Shown piece by piece: positions 25,601-36,340 of a DNA stretch of 64,000 nt. A model generated the notes under the pieces. It did no database searches. It saw only the letters and a list, made by a program, of their open reading frames with translations, and was not told the DNA's origin. A program made the translations under genes and the position numbers. Positions within the stretch are counted from its first letter, which is position 1, and each line of letters opens with the position of its first letter. The stretch is taken from contig JAJFZO010000747.1 of NCBI GenBank assembly GCA_021397835.1, forward strand, positions 3,102,501 to 3,166,500. The letters are read 5' to 3'. This stretch comes from Moringa oleifera. Taxonomy: Eukaryota > Streptophyta > Magnoliopsida > Brassicales > Moringaceae.

Positions 25601-27891
25601 CAGGTTTGATTAGTATTTTGAACAAAGAAGAAAAAGAAGACCTCAAAAACACAGAATCACATTACCTACAAATTCAGGTTTTTAGCTGGAATTCACTAAT
25701 GCTATATATCATAAATTAAGTGTATACTTATTGAAACTAAACAGAAACGTTTGTCTTCTTCCTTTCAATTTTACTCTCCACCCCCCCCCCCCCAAAAAAA
25801 AAAAAGGAAAACGAAAGATTTCAGTTAGATTTTTCTACACTGTGAAAGTTATTTCCACCTTGTGTTCAACATATATACTTCTAAATTATCGAATGTTTCA
25901 GAAGATAATTGTTCGCATCTTATTCTACCTCCACTTCTATTTTTATTAGATTCTTGAATATCCATTAAGCTAGGTTTAGTATTTTCAAAGTTCAGGTTTC
26001 CACTAGGCTAGTGATACAATGTCATGATCTAATTCCTTTTTTTTTTTTTTTCTAAAGATGCTTGAACTGGAAAGAGGTATAGGAAAGGATTTATCACACT
26101 CTTCCTACAAAATGTTAAGACTTTTACGACCAAAAATTAAGCAAGCTATAGCATCGCCAAGTGAATTACTACAAGAAATCAAACCTAATTACCTTATATA
26201 ATGGTCTATAAGATTCATAAACTGAGTCTTTAAATTTTTGCAAGGCCATTTGACATGTTATCATAAACTTCATTTATAGATAATCAACTTTTTCTTCAAC
26301 TGTATAAGTTCATCGAAAAACATTTAGCGAGGAAACATATATAAAGTATGAAACCAACCTCCTCCTGCAGATATAAAAGCTTTGCCTTCTTCTGTTGGTA
26401 CTCAGGCCTGTAAGATTCACAAGAGCTGCTCCCGACTCCAGCTTCACCACCAACATCACTAAAACAGTGAAATGTGGATGATGGAGCCCCTGAATTATTA
26501 ACCTTAGCTCCAGCTTCTGCCTCCGCAGCATTAGCAGCTGCCTCAATTGAAGCTGAAGCACTGGCCTCTCCGGATATCCCCTCATGAGTTCCATATGTTT
26601 TGGCAAGTTTAGTAGCACAACAGAAATCATCCAATAGCTCTTGTGCTGGCTTCAAAAACCTTGAACTCTTTAAGATAGTTGCGTATCCAGTAAATGGCCC
26701 AAGAGGGCCTGAATGCCGTTGAACGTGATTTGAGGTCCCCACTACATCTTGAAGAGATTTTCCATTACTTTTGCCCAGCATAGGTGGCTTTGTTATCGAA
26801 GATAAATAACCAAACTTCACGGTTTTTGAATCTTCAGCTTCATTCAAACCACTAGCCCTCAAGTGTAAATGATGAGAATCAAATCCTTCTGCAAATTGGG
26901 TGGCACACATTTTAGGCAATGGATTTGATGAAAGTGACAGTGATAGGCCCTGCATGGTCGCATCAGTTGCAACATTGCTCAACTCTTGATCACTCTTCCT
27001 CGCGATGCAGCTCAATTCACCACTCCACGGATGAGAATCCACGACAGGCCTATTCCACCAAGCATTGCAACCATCAAAACGCAAAGCATTTGATTGATTC
27101 CCGTAGCTGGGTAGAAGAGCAAGTTCATCCCCAGAACCTGACCACGAACCTCGGCCAGTCTCTCCCATGTTTTGTGTTCCCACACATGCCACAGTAACCA
27201 CATTCTGGAGACCGTTCTGATAAAGTGAAGCTGAGGAACCAAAGCGCATATCCCCATAATGCTTTTGGCTATCTTGGCTGGAGATTTCACTAGATGGATT
27301 GGTTAAACTAGACTGAACATCTTGACATCCATCATAATTAGGCATCAAGCATTGCGTAGGCGCAGACACATTATTCACCTTCACATCATTTGACAAGACT
27401 TCCCCAACAAACACAGCATTCTGATTGCTTACCCTACCTGTTACTGCATGTTCATTTGCATAATTCACCATCCAATCATAGCTTTGCTGTGAATCAAGGC
27501 CTTTCCAATTTTCACAACCATTTGGGTCATGACCAGTGACTTTAATGGGGGCATGAAAGGTGGATAACGATGCTGGGTGAGACATATTGGGCAGATTTGC
27601 ACCAAATGCGAGCATTGCTTCTCTTTGAGCTGATAAAGCATCTGAATCAACAGAAAAATTTATAACACTAGAGGATAAAAGAGTTGGGTCATGAAGAAAA
27701 TTGGCATTCCTAACATGTCGCACTTGAACAAGATCTGGGTTTAGCCTAGAATGATTAACCGGAGACGGCTCCAAATTGTTAGTGAAATCCTCAAAATGCT
27801 GTATAGGAGCTGAACTCTGCTGAATCCTCAACTTATCTCGCCTGCTTTGTTGCGCTACATGCAATTCCGGCCTGACGTTGCTCATATCCAT
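22655..27891 (-). CDS. BEL1-like TALE homeodomain transcription factor
   Basis: Four coding exons join in phase: 27891-26359, 23963-23572, 23488-23428 and 23158-22655, giving 829 residues. BELL proteins pair with KNOX proteins in the nucleus to control meristem and organ development. Residues about 410-424 form the SKY box ([15 protein letters not shown]). A BELL domain spans about 498-575. The homeodomain (about 617-678) has the three-residue PYP loop (HPYPTDTDK) and recognition helix [15 protein letters not shown]-terminal ZIBEL motif VSLTLGLRH lies at about 789-797, and a GLSLSLSS motif in exon 1 resembles the N-terminal ZIBEL. The last three exons split the homeodomain as usual for this family, and intron 1 is 2.4 kb. 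The SRFLKPAQ form resembles the PENNYWISE/POUND-FOOLISH (BLH9/BLH8) and SAW types; the exact member is not settled. The start is the first ATG after an in-frame stop. Confidence 0.93.
23964..26358 (-). other. Large intron 1 of the BEL1-like gene
   Basis: Donor GTTGGT after the codons for LYLQEE and acceptor AAAG before VCRRYK. The intron holds a poly-C/poly-A run near 25781-25805 and a poly-T run near 26037-26052. Small open frames inside show no recognisable motif. Confidence 0.8.
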
Positions 27892-29060
27892 CCAATTCTC
27901 AGCTTCAAAGCTCCACTGGTTCCTGGGTAGATTAAATCATGAGTTGCTTGCTCCAATAAACTCCATATGCCTACAACCAACGCCTCGAAGACCTACTTCA
28001 CCTAGATGATCCTGCCACCTGACACCCGCCTGCCTGCAATACCATCAGAATCAGTATAAATAACAGCAGTGCGTGAACGTCTATATAGTTGAATATCGGC
28101 TGACCAAAAAACATAGTTCAGCCTTCAACTTCAACACCCACCACATAGAACACACACAGAGACCCGGAGAGCTGAGAGAGAGGAGGGCATACAGTGCCAT
28201 ATCTAAGTGGCTTAAATGAATAGAATTTTATCTTGTAGCAGAAGATTCAACAAGAACAGACTAGGAAAAAAAAAACAAAAACATATAAAACCCAAGGAAA
28301 CTAGAAAAGTCTTCACCAAAAAGAACGAGAGGGTTTGCTATCTTCTCTCGTAGAGTTACGACGAAAGTACCTCCCCTACCACAACATGTGGCAGAACAGT
28401 ATCGTTTACCTTCCAACAAAGGGAAAGGAAGGTCACAGATTCGAAGCAAAACACAGAGAGAAGCTAACAACCACCGACACTGTGAAATTCATGTCCCATA
28501 ACCACGTATATATGCTTCACGTTAACAGCCAAAACCCTAATTACATACCATCGTAGAAGAAATGAACTCTTAACCCTGTAGATCCGATGAAAGTAGAGCT
28601 CCCGCTTCTTGTACCACCCTTTGGGCCAGGATTCACACCAGTAGTTTATCAAGAGTAGCAATAAAAATAAATTTTTAAAAGACAACTAAAAAGAATATTA
28701 TTCCTCGCAGAGTGATTCTAATACACCATGGTTCAGAGCCTGCTTCCCCTATAGTTGACAAGGGTCACAGTTCACTACAGTTCAGTTAAGACTCATCAAC
28801 TCCAGAAACACCATTAACAAATAGAAAACAGCAAGAAAACATTTAAGTATAAATAAAGCCTATGGCGTCTATAGCAAGAGGCCAGTAAAATTGCAACGTT
28901 TTGATGAGTAAATTACCTGCGAAAACAGTCTTAACTTGCTTAGATCTCAACACTGAAACAAACCCATGAGACCCAGTGGCCTACAGATTCTCCGGCGAGA
29001 TGCCGGCGAGAACATACACAGAGACAGAAAGCGAGAGAGAGAGAGGTGGAGGACAATAAT
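27892..29060 (-). promoter_or_regulatory. 5' leader of the BEL1-like gene with intron and upstream ORFs
   Basis: A leader intron fits 28916-28034 on the minus strand (donor GCAG|GTAATT, acceptor TTGCAG). The proximal leader exon (28033-27892) holds two overlapping upstream ORFs, 27966-27937 (9 codons) and 27940-27932 (2 codons). The distal exon holds one of 22 codons at 29015-28947. A GA-rich tract at about 29031-29045 (CT on the sense strand) is typical of a leader near the start site. The transcription start is inferred. Confidence 0.55.
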
Positions 29061-29950
29061 TGCGCAAGCGAGACAATCGCCGTCAAGCAATTTAAAATCC
29101 TAAGCATGGTCCAAAAAGCGGATTATTATAACGTGGAATCGCCGTTAGATTGAACGGCGAACTATCTGGCGCCCGCTCGTGAGCAACCTTTGTCTCCCCG
29201 TTGGGCCCTCCTAAGCAAACCGAAATCCCGCTGTTGTCTTTCTTTTTCTATTTTCAAATTTTTTTGGTTCCTTAAAATAAAAATAAAAACTGGCGCTTGG
29301 TGGAGTTTAAGAAACAGACTTGGTTAACTTGTTAATCACGATATTACCATTCTTAAGCAATATTAATCATGAGATTAACTCTTTTCCTTAACTAAACTAT
29401 CCTTTTTTTTTCTCATTAAAAAAATATCCTTTTTAAGAAGTAATAAAAAATAAAAATAAAACTTATTTTATTAAACCAGCCTATTGATCTTCTATACCTT
29501 ATTGTTGCAAAATACTTGCTAATTCTATCATTTTTTATATTAATAAAGAAGAAAAAAATAATCATGACAGACTTTATTTATTTATTTATTTTTCTAAAAT
29601 GTTGGATGTAGTATGATGCTTTTATCTTTATAGTTTAAAATTATAAACTGGTAAATTACTTTTTCAAATTAAAAAAAGTTATAATTTTTGATCAAATAAA
29701 ATAAAATAATTATTATTTTAAAATAAATCAATATAATTATGATCTAAATAAATATTATAATATAAAAATCAATAAATTTAAATATAATTATAAATTAATA
29801 TAATTCATATTAGCACAAATCTGATGTCTTAATTAATAATATAATTAGGGTTGAATTTCAAAACAATGATTATGTATATTTATAGTAAAATTGTATTTAC
29901 TTGTCTTTTAATTAATATTTTTATTTTTTAATATCTAAATATTATAAATA
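29061..29950. other. BEL1-like promoter-proximal and AT-rich DNA
   Basis: The part 29061-29240 has normal GC content and probably forms the core promoter of the BEL1-like gene. The remainder is AT-rich and featureless. Confidence 0.4.
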
Positions 29951-30610
29951 AATCATGAAACAAATGATAAAAGTGGGTCACGTCGGTGTACACAGCAAGC
30001 ATGCAGTGGAAACAGTAAAACCCAAAAGAGGGAGCAGCCTGATTCTCCTGCGGCTTCGAGTCACTACAGATTGGACGGGTGATGACGTCAGCAGCCCGAC
30101 TCAGTCGAGTTGCAGGGCTCCACCATCTCCGTGGGCTTTCAATCTCGACCACCCAGAGAGAGAAATCTTTTGCTTGGAGCTAGCGGCTTATTGTCGATTA
30201 CCGATAATCAAAAAAGAAAAAGCCGGCAACTTTCACTTCGTCCGTACGGTAACAGCCCCTGCGGTTCTCTCAGGTTGAACTCGCACTCTAAACTTATCTC
30301 CGCCGTCCGGAATAAAATCCGATGGTGGAGAGGAGGCTTAGGTGCAGAGCTATTGTGGAGAATGGGTAATAGTGCGACTGGTAACGGTCCAATCAAAAGG
30401 AGTAAAAACAGGGGGAGAGGGGGGCTGCCATTTTTGGGACTGTGACAGGGGGGTGTGGTGACCCACGTGGTCCGAAGAGAGAATATCAGATGACAGGCTC
30501 TAACTTCAGGTTTTCTCACAAAGCAGAGAAAAGTACTGCACAGAACCCCATCACAGCTGTTCGTCGCATTTGGGTTTCCTCCACGTGGCTCTTTATTAAA
30601 CCGTAGCTTC
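29951..30610. promoter_or_regulatory. GC-richer island with ACGT-core cis elements
   Basis: About 650 bp of much higher GC than its surroundings, 0.9-1.5 kb upstream of the BEL1-like leader. It contains TGACGTCA (30083-30090), the C-box/CRE-type bZIP site, and two copies of the G-box palindrome CCACGTGG (30473-30480 and 30581-30588). Three overlapping open frames of about 105 codons exist on both strands, but none shows a known domain or consistent codon signal. A distal promoter or enhancer, or an unannotated non-coding transcript, is more likely than a protein gene. Confidence 0.4.
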
Positions 30611-31590
30611 CTTCACATCTTTGTTTTTGGTGTACTAGAATAAGTTCTTCCATCCAAATTTTTATTTTTTATTTTTTTTCCATAAAATTAGGTCTCTCAT
30701 TACACGTTTCCATTCTATCTGTTATTAATTAATAATTTTAAAATTAGTCATAAAAATTGTGTCAAAATCGAGGGAGATACTAATAGTTATTAGCAGAGGT
30801 AGAATTATTTTATTTTTCAAAAATTTTATTTACTTCAAAAATATTTCATAATATTAAAATATACTTAAATTTTATATAATATTTTTTATAAATTTATAAT
30901 CTAAGATTTGATTTATTTCATTATTAAATAAATATTATCTAAAATTTGTATTTATATTATTTATCCATCAAATTTTTTATTTAAAAATAATAAATTAAAC
31001 TTTAATGTATTAATTCTATACAAATTAATTTTAAATTAAATTATTATAAAAATTTAAAAACATGTGTATTATTAAAATACATTAAAAAATATTTAAATAA
31101 TTTTTTTATTTTATTTTAATCTATCTTTTACCTTTAATTATTTTTAATTATTAATTTTTTTAATATATAAATTTAAATATCTAGATATATGTCATCCTTA
31201 AAATTTATAAATTTTTTTGTAATAATAAGTTAAATATTTTTTATATTTATAAAAATAAACTTAGAATTCATTTTAAGTTAAAATTTGATTAATAAATTTT
31301 TAAACATCAAAATTTATTTGATAATATAAATTATTTAAATATTATATATTTTTTATTAATTGAAAAAAGAAAAGAGAAAAAGGGGAGAGGACGAAAGTGT
31401 CCGACGAAGTGGTACCGTGTCCTTCATGCAGCGTATGGTAGAGTAAAGAGAAGGGGCATTTAAAATTAGGACAAAAAGGAATAAATTCACATCAAATCAA
31501 CATAAATAGAAAGAAAGATGTGGAAGGCAGAAGCCCAAAACTTTTGATTTGATTTCCAATCAAATCCACACTGCTGATTTTAGGTCTTCT
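30611..31590. other. AT-rich intergenic DNA
   Basis: No gene is seen. A short less AT-rich stretch at 31380-31460 precedes the CT-rich tract of the possible short ORF at 31650. Confidence 0.5.
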
Positions 31591-31598
31591 TCGTCTGA

Positions 31599-31619
31599 TC
31601 TCTCTCTCTCTCTCTCTCT
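31599..31619. repeat. (CT)n microsatellite
   Basis: About ten CT units, lying 31 bp before a good-context ATG at 31650. It could be the leader of a short transcript. Confidence 0.85.
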
Positions 31620-31649
31620 GTCCAAAAGGACTATAGTAGAGTGGTAGCA

Positions 31650-31772
31650 ATGGCTAATGGACCTAAAGCAAAAGTGAAAGAAAGAGAAGAACCCTTAGGA
31701 GTCCTCCCAAGAAAAAAGGACAAAGGGAAGTTAACTCAATTGTGTCCTTTTTATTGTCACTCCCAAAATTAA
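31650..31772 (+). CDS. Possible short ORF, 40 residues, lysine-rich
   Basis: The ATG at 31650 sits in a strong plant context (AGCAATGGC) 31 bp after a CT-rich tract of leader type. The peptide starts MANGPKAKVKEREEP, is rich in Lys and Glu for 30 residues and ends with CPFYCHSQN before a TAA. There is no signal peptide or membrane segment. I recognise no family. It could be a true small gene, a first-exon remnant of a lost gene, or chance. Confidence 0.25.
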   Translation: MANGPKAKVKEREEPLGVLPRKKDKGKLTQLCPFYCHSQN

Positions 31773-34700
31773 CCATCTTATAATTGGCATGATTATCCTA
31801 ATTTAAGTGAATAAATATTAAATCAGAAAAATAAAAAATAAATTTAATACTTAAATAAATATAATGTTATTAAAATATTATTAATGCTTTAATTTGGTAC
31901 AAAAATTTTATGTCGATATTACACAAAATCTTATTTTTTAATAACATTATTATTAATATATTTAATAGAGTTTTTTCATTAAAAATTTCATTCATTCAAA
32001 AAAAAATAACATAATTAGGTCTCTTTTAAAAAGTTTTTTGTAAATATTATTTTTTAATAATTATTATTAATAAATATTAATAATATATTTAATATTATAT
32101 TTATTAAATTATATTTAAATTTTATATAGATGCATGGTTCATCGCTTAAAGCTTTAGAAATATAAAAATGTTATTATTTATATTTAATTTTTTAAAAAAT
32201 CAAAATAAAATGATACTACATTTTATTTTAAATATTTATTTGAAAATATTTTTATTTTTCTAATATCAAATTAAAAATTATGAAAATATAAAAATTTTAA
32301 ACATGACCAACTTCCCCATTGATGAAATACATTGTATTTAAATGACTGAATAAAAGATGATTCTTATATCAAATTATATATAAAAACTTTAAACTTGAAA
32401 ATAAAAATCTTTAAGATGTATTATTTAGATAAATTTTCATAAGAATTTTATTAATTAATTTGATAATTTTTCATTAATATTGCTTTGAAATTATTAAAAA
32501 GTAAAATAATTTTTTAAAAAAGAAAGCAGTGCAGAAGGAACAATCACAGAGCGTGACGACAGCCCTCACTCATTGACGTGTGTTTCCATGCGTCCCTCCA
32601 GCTCCAGTGTTTTGCTTACAGCACTGTCCCTTCTCTCATTTACAAAGGTCACATCTCGTAAGTTTTCGCACTTGGTTTTACAGGAAAATTACGCTTTCAC
32701 CACTCCCTACTATTCAAATTGACTAAACTGCCCCTCTACGTGGAGGACTCACCACCTTTTTTTTTTTTTCTTTTTTGACAGTGAGTACTGTCCTTCTGCT
32801 TGTAGGCCTGTAATAGTTTTATTATTAATTTTAAATATTATTTTTTAATATTTATTTGTAAATATGTAAGGAAAATATATTATTTATAAATTTACAATAT
32901 TTTAAATTTGTAAAAATTAGTATGGTAAAATGGTAATTTAGAATCACATCGACCATTCATGTGCTCGATGGCACGAACGCACCAAAAGAATGCCTCGGGC
33001 CCACAAAAAACCATATCATCAAATTTCGCTTGGCTGCGATGGCCCACTATTATAGGGTCGCCTTAGAAAGCATAGTAAGACATGCCCACGTTTGGAAATT
33101 GATTCCTTGTTGCACAAACCGGAGAGAGCTAGTTGTCTTATCCAGTATTTTTTATTAAAAATTTAATAATAATAATAAAGTATACTTTATTTATAAATTA
33201 AAATTAAAATTTACAGAATAAAAATTGATTATTTGTTTATTTTTTATATAATTTTTACTCATATCAATAATTTAATACATACATTACCTGCATATGATTT
33301 TTATTTATGTAATTGACTTAAAATTTTATTAAATATTATTAAAATAAATAAAATATTTTAACTTTTAAAATATTTTATTTGTTTTATAATATTTAAACAG
33401 GTATTAAAGTAATTACATAAATTAAAAATCTCATTTATATCATTTATGTAAAATCATTAATATAAATAAAAAATAAAAAATAAAATCTTACATTAAGAAG
33501 TGAATAAAATGCAGATATTCTTGTTGTAATTAATTTAAAATAAAATAAAATTTTTAATTTAAAGTTTAATATATTAATTATATTTTTAATTTAGTTAGAA
33601 TTAAACTTTACCTAAAATATTTTTAATTTTTCTTATTGGAAAATCTCAATATTTTTAAATAAATTTTATATGTTATTTTAAATTTTTATGTAAGTATTTT
33701 TATATATTTTTAAAATTTTTTATAATAATATTCAAAAAGTTTTAAAATTTTTTACAATGATAATTTGAATATTTTTAATATCTATAAAAAATTTAAAATC
33801 AAAATTTATTATATAAAATTTACATTTTAAATATTTTAAAATTTAAATTTTTAATAAAATTTAATTAAAATACCTAAAAAAATAGATATGCGATTCATTC
33901 ACTCAATATATAAAGGTGTAAAGTAAAAAATAAAATTGATATAATCTAAGATTTCTTCTTTTATATTTACCTTAATTTTTTATTTTATTTTTTTAACATC
34001 GATAAATTTAAATTTAAATTTAAATTTTACTGCAATTTTATAGTGTAATATTTAAAATAATTTTATTTTATTAAAAAATATTATTATCATTATTTAAAAA
34101 TAAATATTATTTTAAACTCAATTTTTTTATTCTCTTTTCAGTCAAACATTTATTTTAAAAACATAGTCAAATAAATTTTAACATTTTAATTTTATTCAAA
34201 TAAAATTTTATTAAAAATTTTAAATATTAAAAATATTTAAATTAAAAATATTTTATAATAAATTTTGATTTGTAATATTTTACGTATGTAAAAAGAACAT
34301 CATAAATTTTTTGAGTATGAAAAATATTTTTTTAAAAAATATACTATTAAAAATTTTAAAAAAATAAAAAATAGTTGATTAGTTGAAAAATTTTTAAATT
34401 TAAGGGATAAAATCAAAATGAAGTATAAATCTTATTTGAATAGTTTTAACCATTTCAACAAATGAAAATGTCATTAATTTTTTATGATTATTTTGAATCA
34501 AGGTCCGACTTAGATAAAATTAATATATCAAAATTTGTTTGAATATTTAAAAATTGAGATTTAATTGGAAAGAGCAGATAAATATCAGGATTTTAAATAA
34601 TATTTAATCATAAAAAATTATGTTTCATTGTATATATTAGGAAATGATATTCACTGATAAAGGTGTTTTTGCCATTAAAAAATATGAGCCCTAATTAACA

Positions 34701-35052
34701 TTATTATGATTCTTAACTTTCCGTTCTGACTAACATTATTAGAACTCACACCAAAACATAATTACCCAAATCCAAATATCATTAGATTAGAACTAATCCA
34801 TACATTATGTTAATGATCTCAAATTATGGTTGATATTATTACAAGATTAAACCGATAATTCACCCATGCCATAACATAATTACCCAAATCATAAAATCAT
34901 TAACGTGGAGCTAATCATAATTAGTGGGCTTTGAAATGCAACAATAGACTTAATTAGCCAACCATCAATTCTTAGGGTTGGGCTTGGGCCCGGCCTTTTA
35001 CAATGGGGAACACTTGCTGTTCTTTATTTAGCCGACGGAGATAAGAAGTAAC
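31773..35052. other. Intergenic DNA; two composition islands and a dispersed repeat
   Basis: Mostly AT-rich. The stretch 32521-32815 is a moderate-GC island without a coding frame. A 65-codon frame at 32961-33158 has no recognisable domain and is not supported as a gene. The part 34290-34605 is a dispersed repeat copy, and 34745-35052 is the duplicated 3' flank of kiwellin gene 1. Confidence 0.5.
34290..34605 (+). repeat. Dispersed AT-rich repeat, copy C
   Basis: Same landmark order as 14044-14365, including a GTTGATTAGTTGAAAAATTT run, a CATTTCAACAAATGAAAA run and ATTGGAAAGAGCAGATAAAT. Confidence 0.6.
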
Positions 35053-35709
35053 CTAAGCCATGGACCAGGTAACATCGACAATACCGACGTCCTTGTTCAG
35101 GCCCAGAGCACTCCACACGGCGTCGGAGCCATCCACGATGTTGTTCCGACAGGGTGGCTGACCTGCATGCTCCTCGTCGCAGCCGTTCATGGAGTCACAC
35201 TCATCTACGACCTTAGCCATGACGCTCCTCCCGTTATCAGCTGTGATTTTTATCATCTTCCCGCACCTTGAACCCCCAGCGTACCACCCGGTGGACAGTG
35301 CCACTATCAGCTCAGAGTTGTCGTGGTACTTCTCGTCGCATTCAGATTGTGCACCGCCGTCGCCGCCCTCGCTGAAGTCGTTGTTGGTTAGCTGGGCTTC
35401 TGTTTCGAAGGTGACTGGAGGGGAGCATCCGTAGGTCTGGTGGGTCTCGCGGTTGCACATAAGCAGGCCCGACGGCTGGCAGCTGCCTTCGCCTTCTGGT
35501 GTAGAGGAAGTGCTTTCGGAGCAAATTTGGGTGCCGACGTCTGGGTCATCGTTGCACTGGCCGTTGATACAGATAAGCTGACCGTCGCAGTCATCGAGGG
35601 TGTTGCACTTGCCATAACAAGACGAGATGGCGCTTGAAGGTGATGGAAAAGTGAAAATACTGGAGAGAAGCAGTAGAGCAAACGAGACAAGGAGTGATAC
35701 GTCCACCAT
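35053..35709 (-). CDS. Kiwellin / ripening-related secreted protein (gene 1)
   Basis: A single-exon gene of 218 residues. Residues 1-27 are a signal peptide. The N-terminal cysteine-rich kissper-like part ([19 protein letters not shown] onward) is followed by a double-psi beta-barrel with the family motifs [31 protein letters not shown] and DAVWSALGL. Fourteen cysteines follow the signal peptide. Kiwellins are apoplastic; in maize one binds and inhibits a secreted chorismate mutase of smut fungi, and family members are often induced by pathogens. Role here is inferred from family. The neighbour at 40031-40678 is a tandem paralogue with the same cysteine pattern. A CTATATAA box lies about 70 bp upstream of the start codon. 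Length is usual for the family and the frame is intact. Confidence 0.93.
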   Translation of the reverse strand: MVDVSLLVSFALLLLSSIFTFPSPSSAISSCYGKCNTLDDCDGQLICINGQCNDDPDVGTQICSESTSSTPEGEGSCQPSGLLMCNRETHQTYGCSPPVTFETEAQLTNNDFSEGGDGGAQSECDEKYHDNSELIVALSTGWYAGGSRCGKMIKITADNGRSVMAKVVDECDSMNGCDEEHAGQPPCRNNIVDGSDAVWSALGLNKDVGIVDVTWSMA

Positions 35710-35777
35710 TTTAGCTAAGCTTAGTTTTGATAGGAAGACGATGAGGCAGGCAGGGAAGGTGAGGCTCGGTTGGATGT

Positions 35778-35785
35778 TATATAGA
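35778..35785 (-). promoter_or_regulatory. TATA box of kiwellin gene 1
   Basis: CTATATAA on the minus strand, about 70 bp before the ATG at 35709. The same octamer stands about 50 bp before gene 2. Confidence 0.6.
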
Positions 35786-36340
35786 GTGGTAAAGTAGTGC
35801 AGTCAGCTACTGAATTTCATGCATTTAGCTCAAGATTTCACATCATCAAGCGAAAGCAGCCCACTAGAAAGTGATGTTGTGAGTCAGTGAAGCATAAACT
35901 TAATTAATCTGTAGGTTGAAATAGAAAACTTTCAGTAAACCTCACGTCCTTGGTGGACTGACTCATGATTTCAACTTTGCATGTGGGTTTTCGGGTAGAG
36001 TCCTTATATATCTTGGGCAGGTTTCCTCTTCTTCTAGTTTCTGCGGGGCTAGAGATGAATCAGAGGATCTCTCCATCTTAGTAGCTGTAGCCATGCAGTG
36101 ACTACTTTGACTTTTTCATGGCATCTTCCTTATCTTGGCAAGAAAATCTTGTCCTAAGGCTTGTAATTTTATGGCAAATATCAAATTTTATATATGAGAG
36201 TACTGGTTTTATGGGACATGAGATATATATTGACAATGACCAGTTGCAGTATATGGGGCTAACTGTACCCTAGCATAATTGAAAGTTTGAAGATTTTGGT
36301 GCCCATCCATTGAATATTATGAGGCCCTAATTACAGGATA

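Larger units (their letters stand above)
34745..36340. repeat. Kiwellin tandem duplication, unit 1
   Basis: Coding region, about 300 bp of 3' flank (repeated ACATAATTACCCAAAT motif) and about 600 bp of upstream flank are shared with 39650-42180. Unit 2 carries an extra segment of about 830 bp in its upstream flank (about 41000-41830). Confidence 0.75.

Noticed and set aside
26919..27290. Open frames on both strands within BEL1-like exon 1
   Set aside because: Shadows of the true exon, which is fixed by SKY/BELL motifs and phase.
29955..30519. Three overlapping frames over 100 codons
   Set aside because: They overlap each other on opposite strands with no domain; the higher GC content alone reduces stop codons.
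32961..33158. 65-codon frame in a small GC-rich patch
   Set aside because: No motif, no promoter signal and an abrupt return to AT-rich DNA on both sides.
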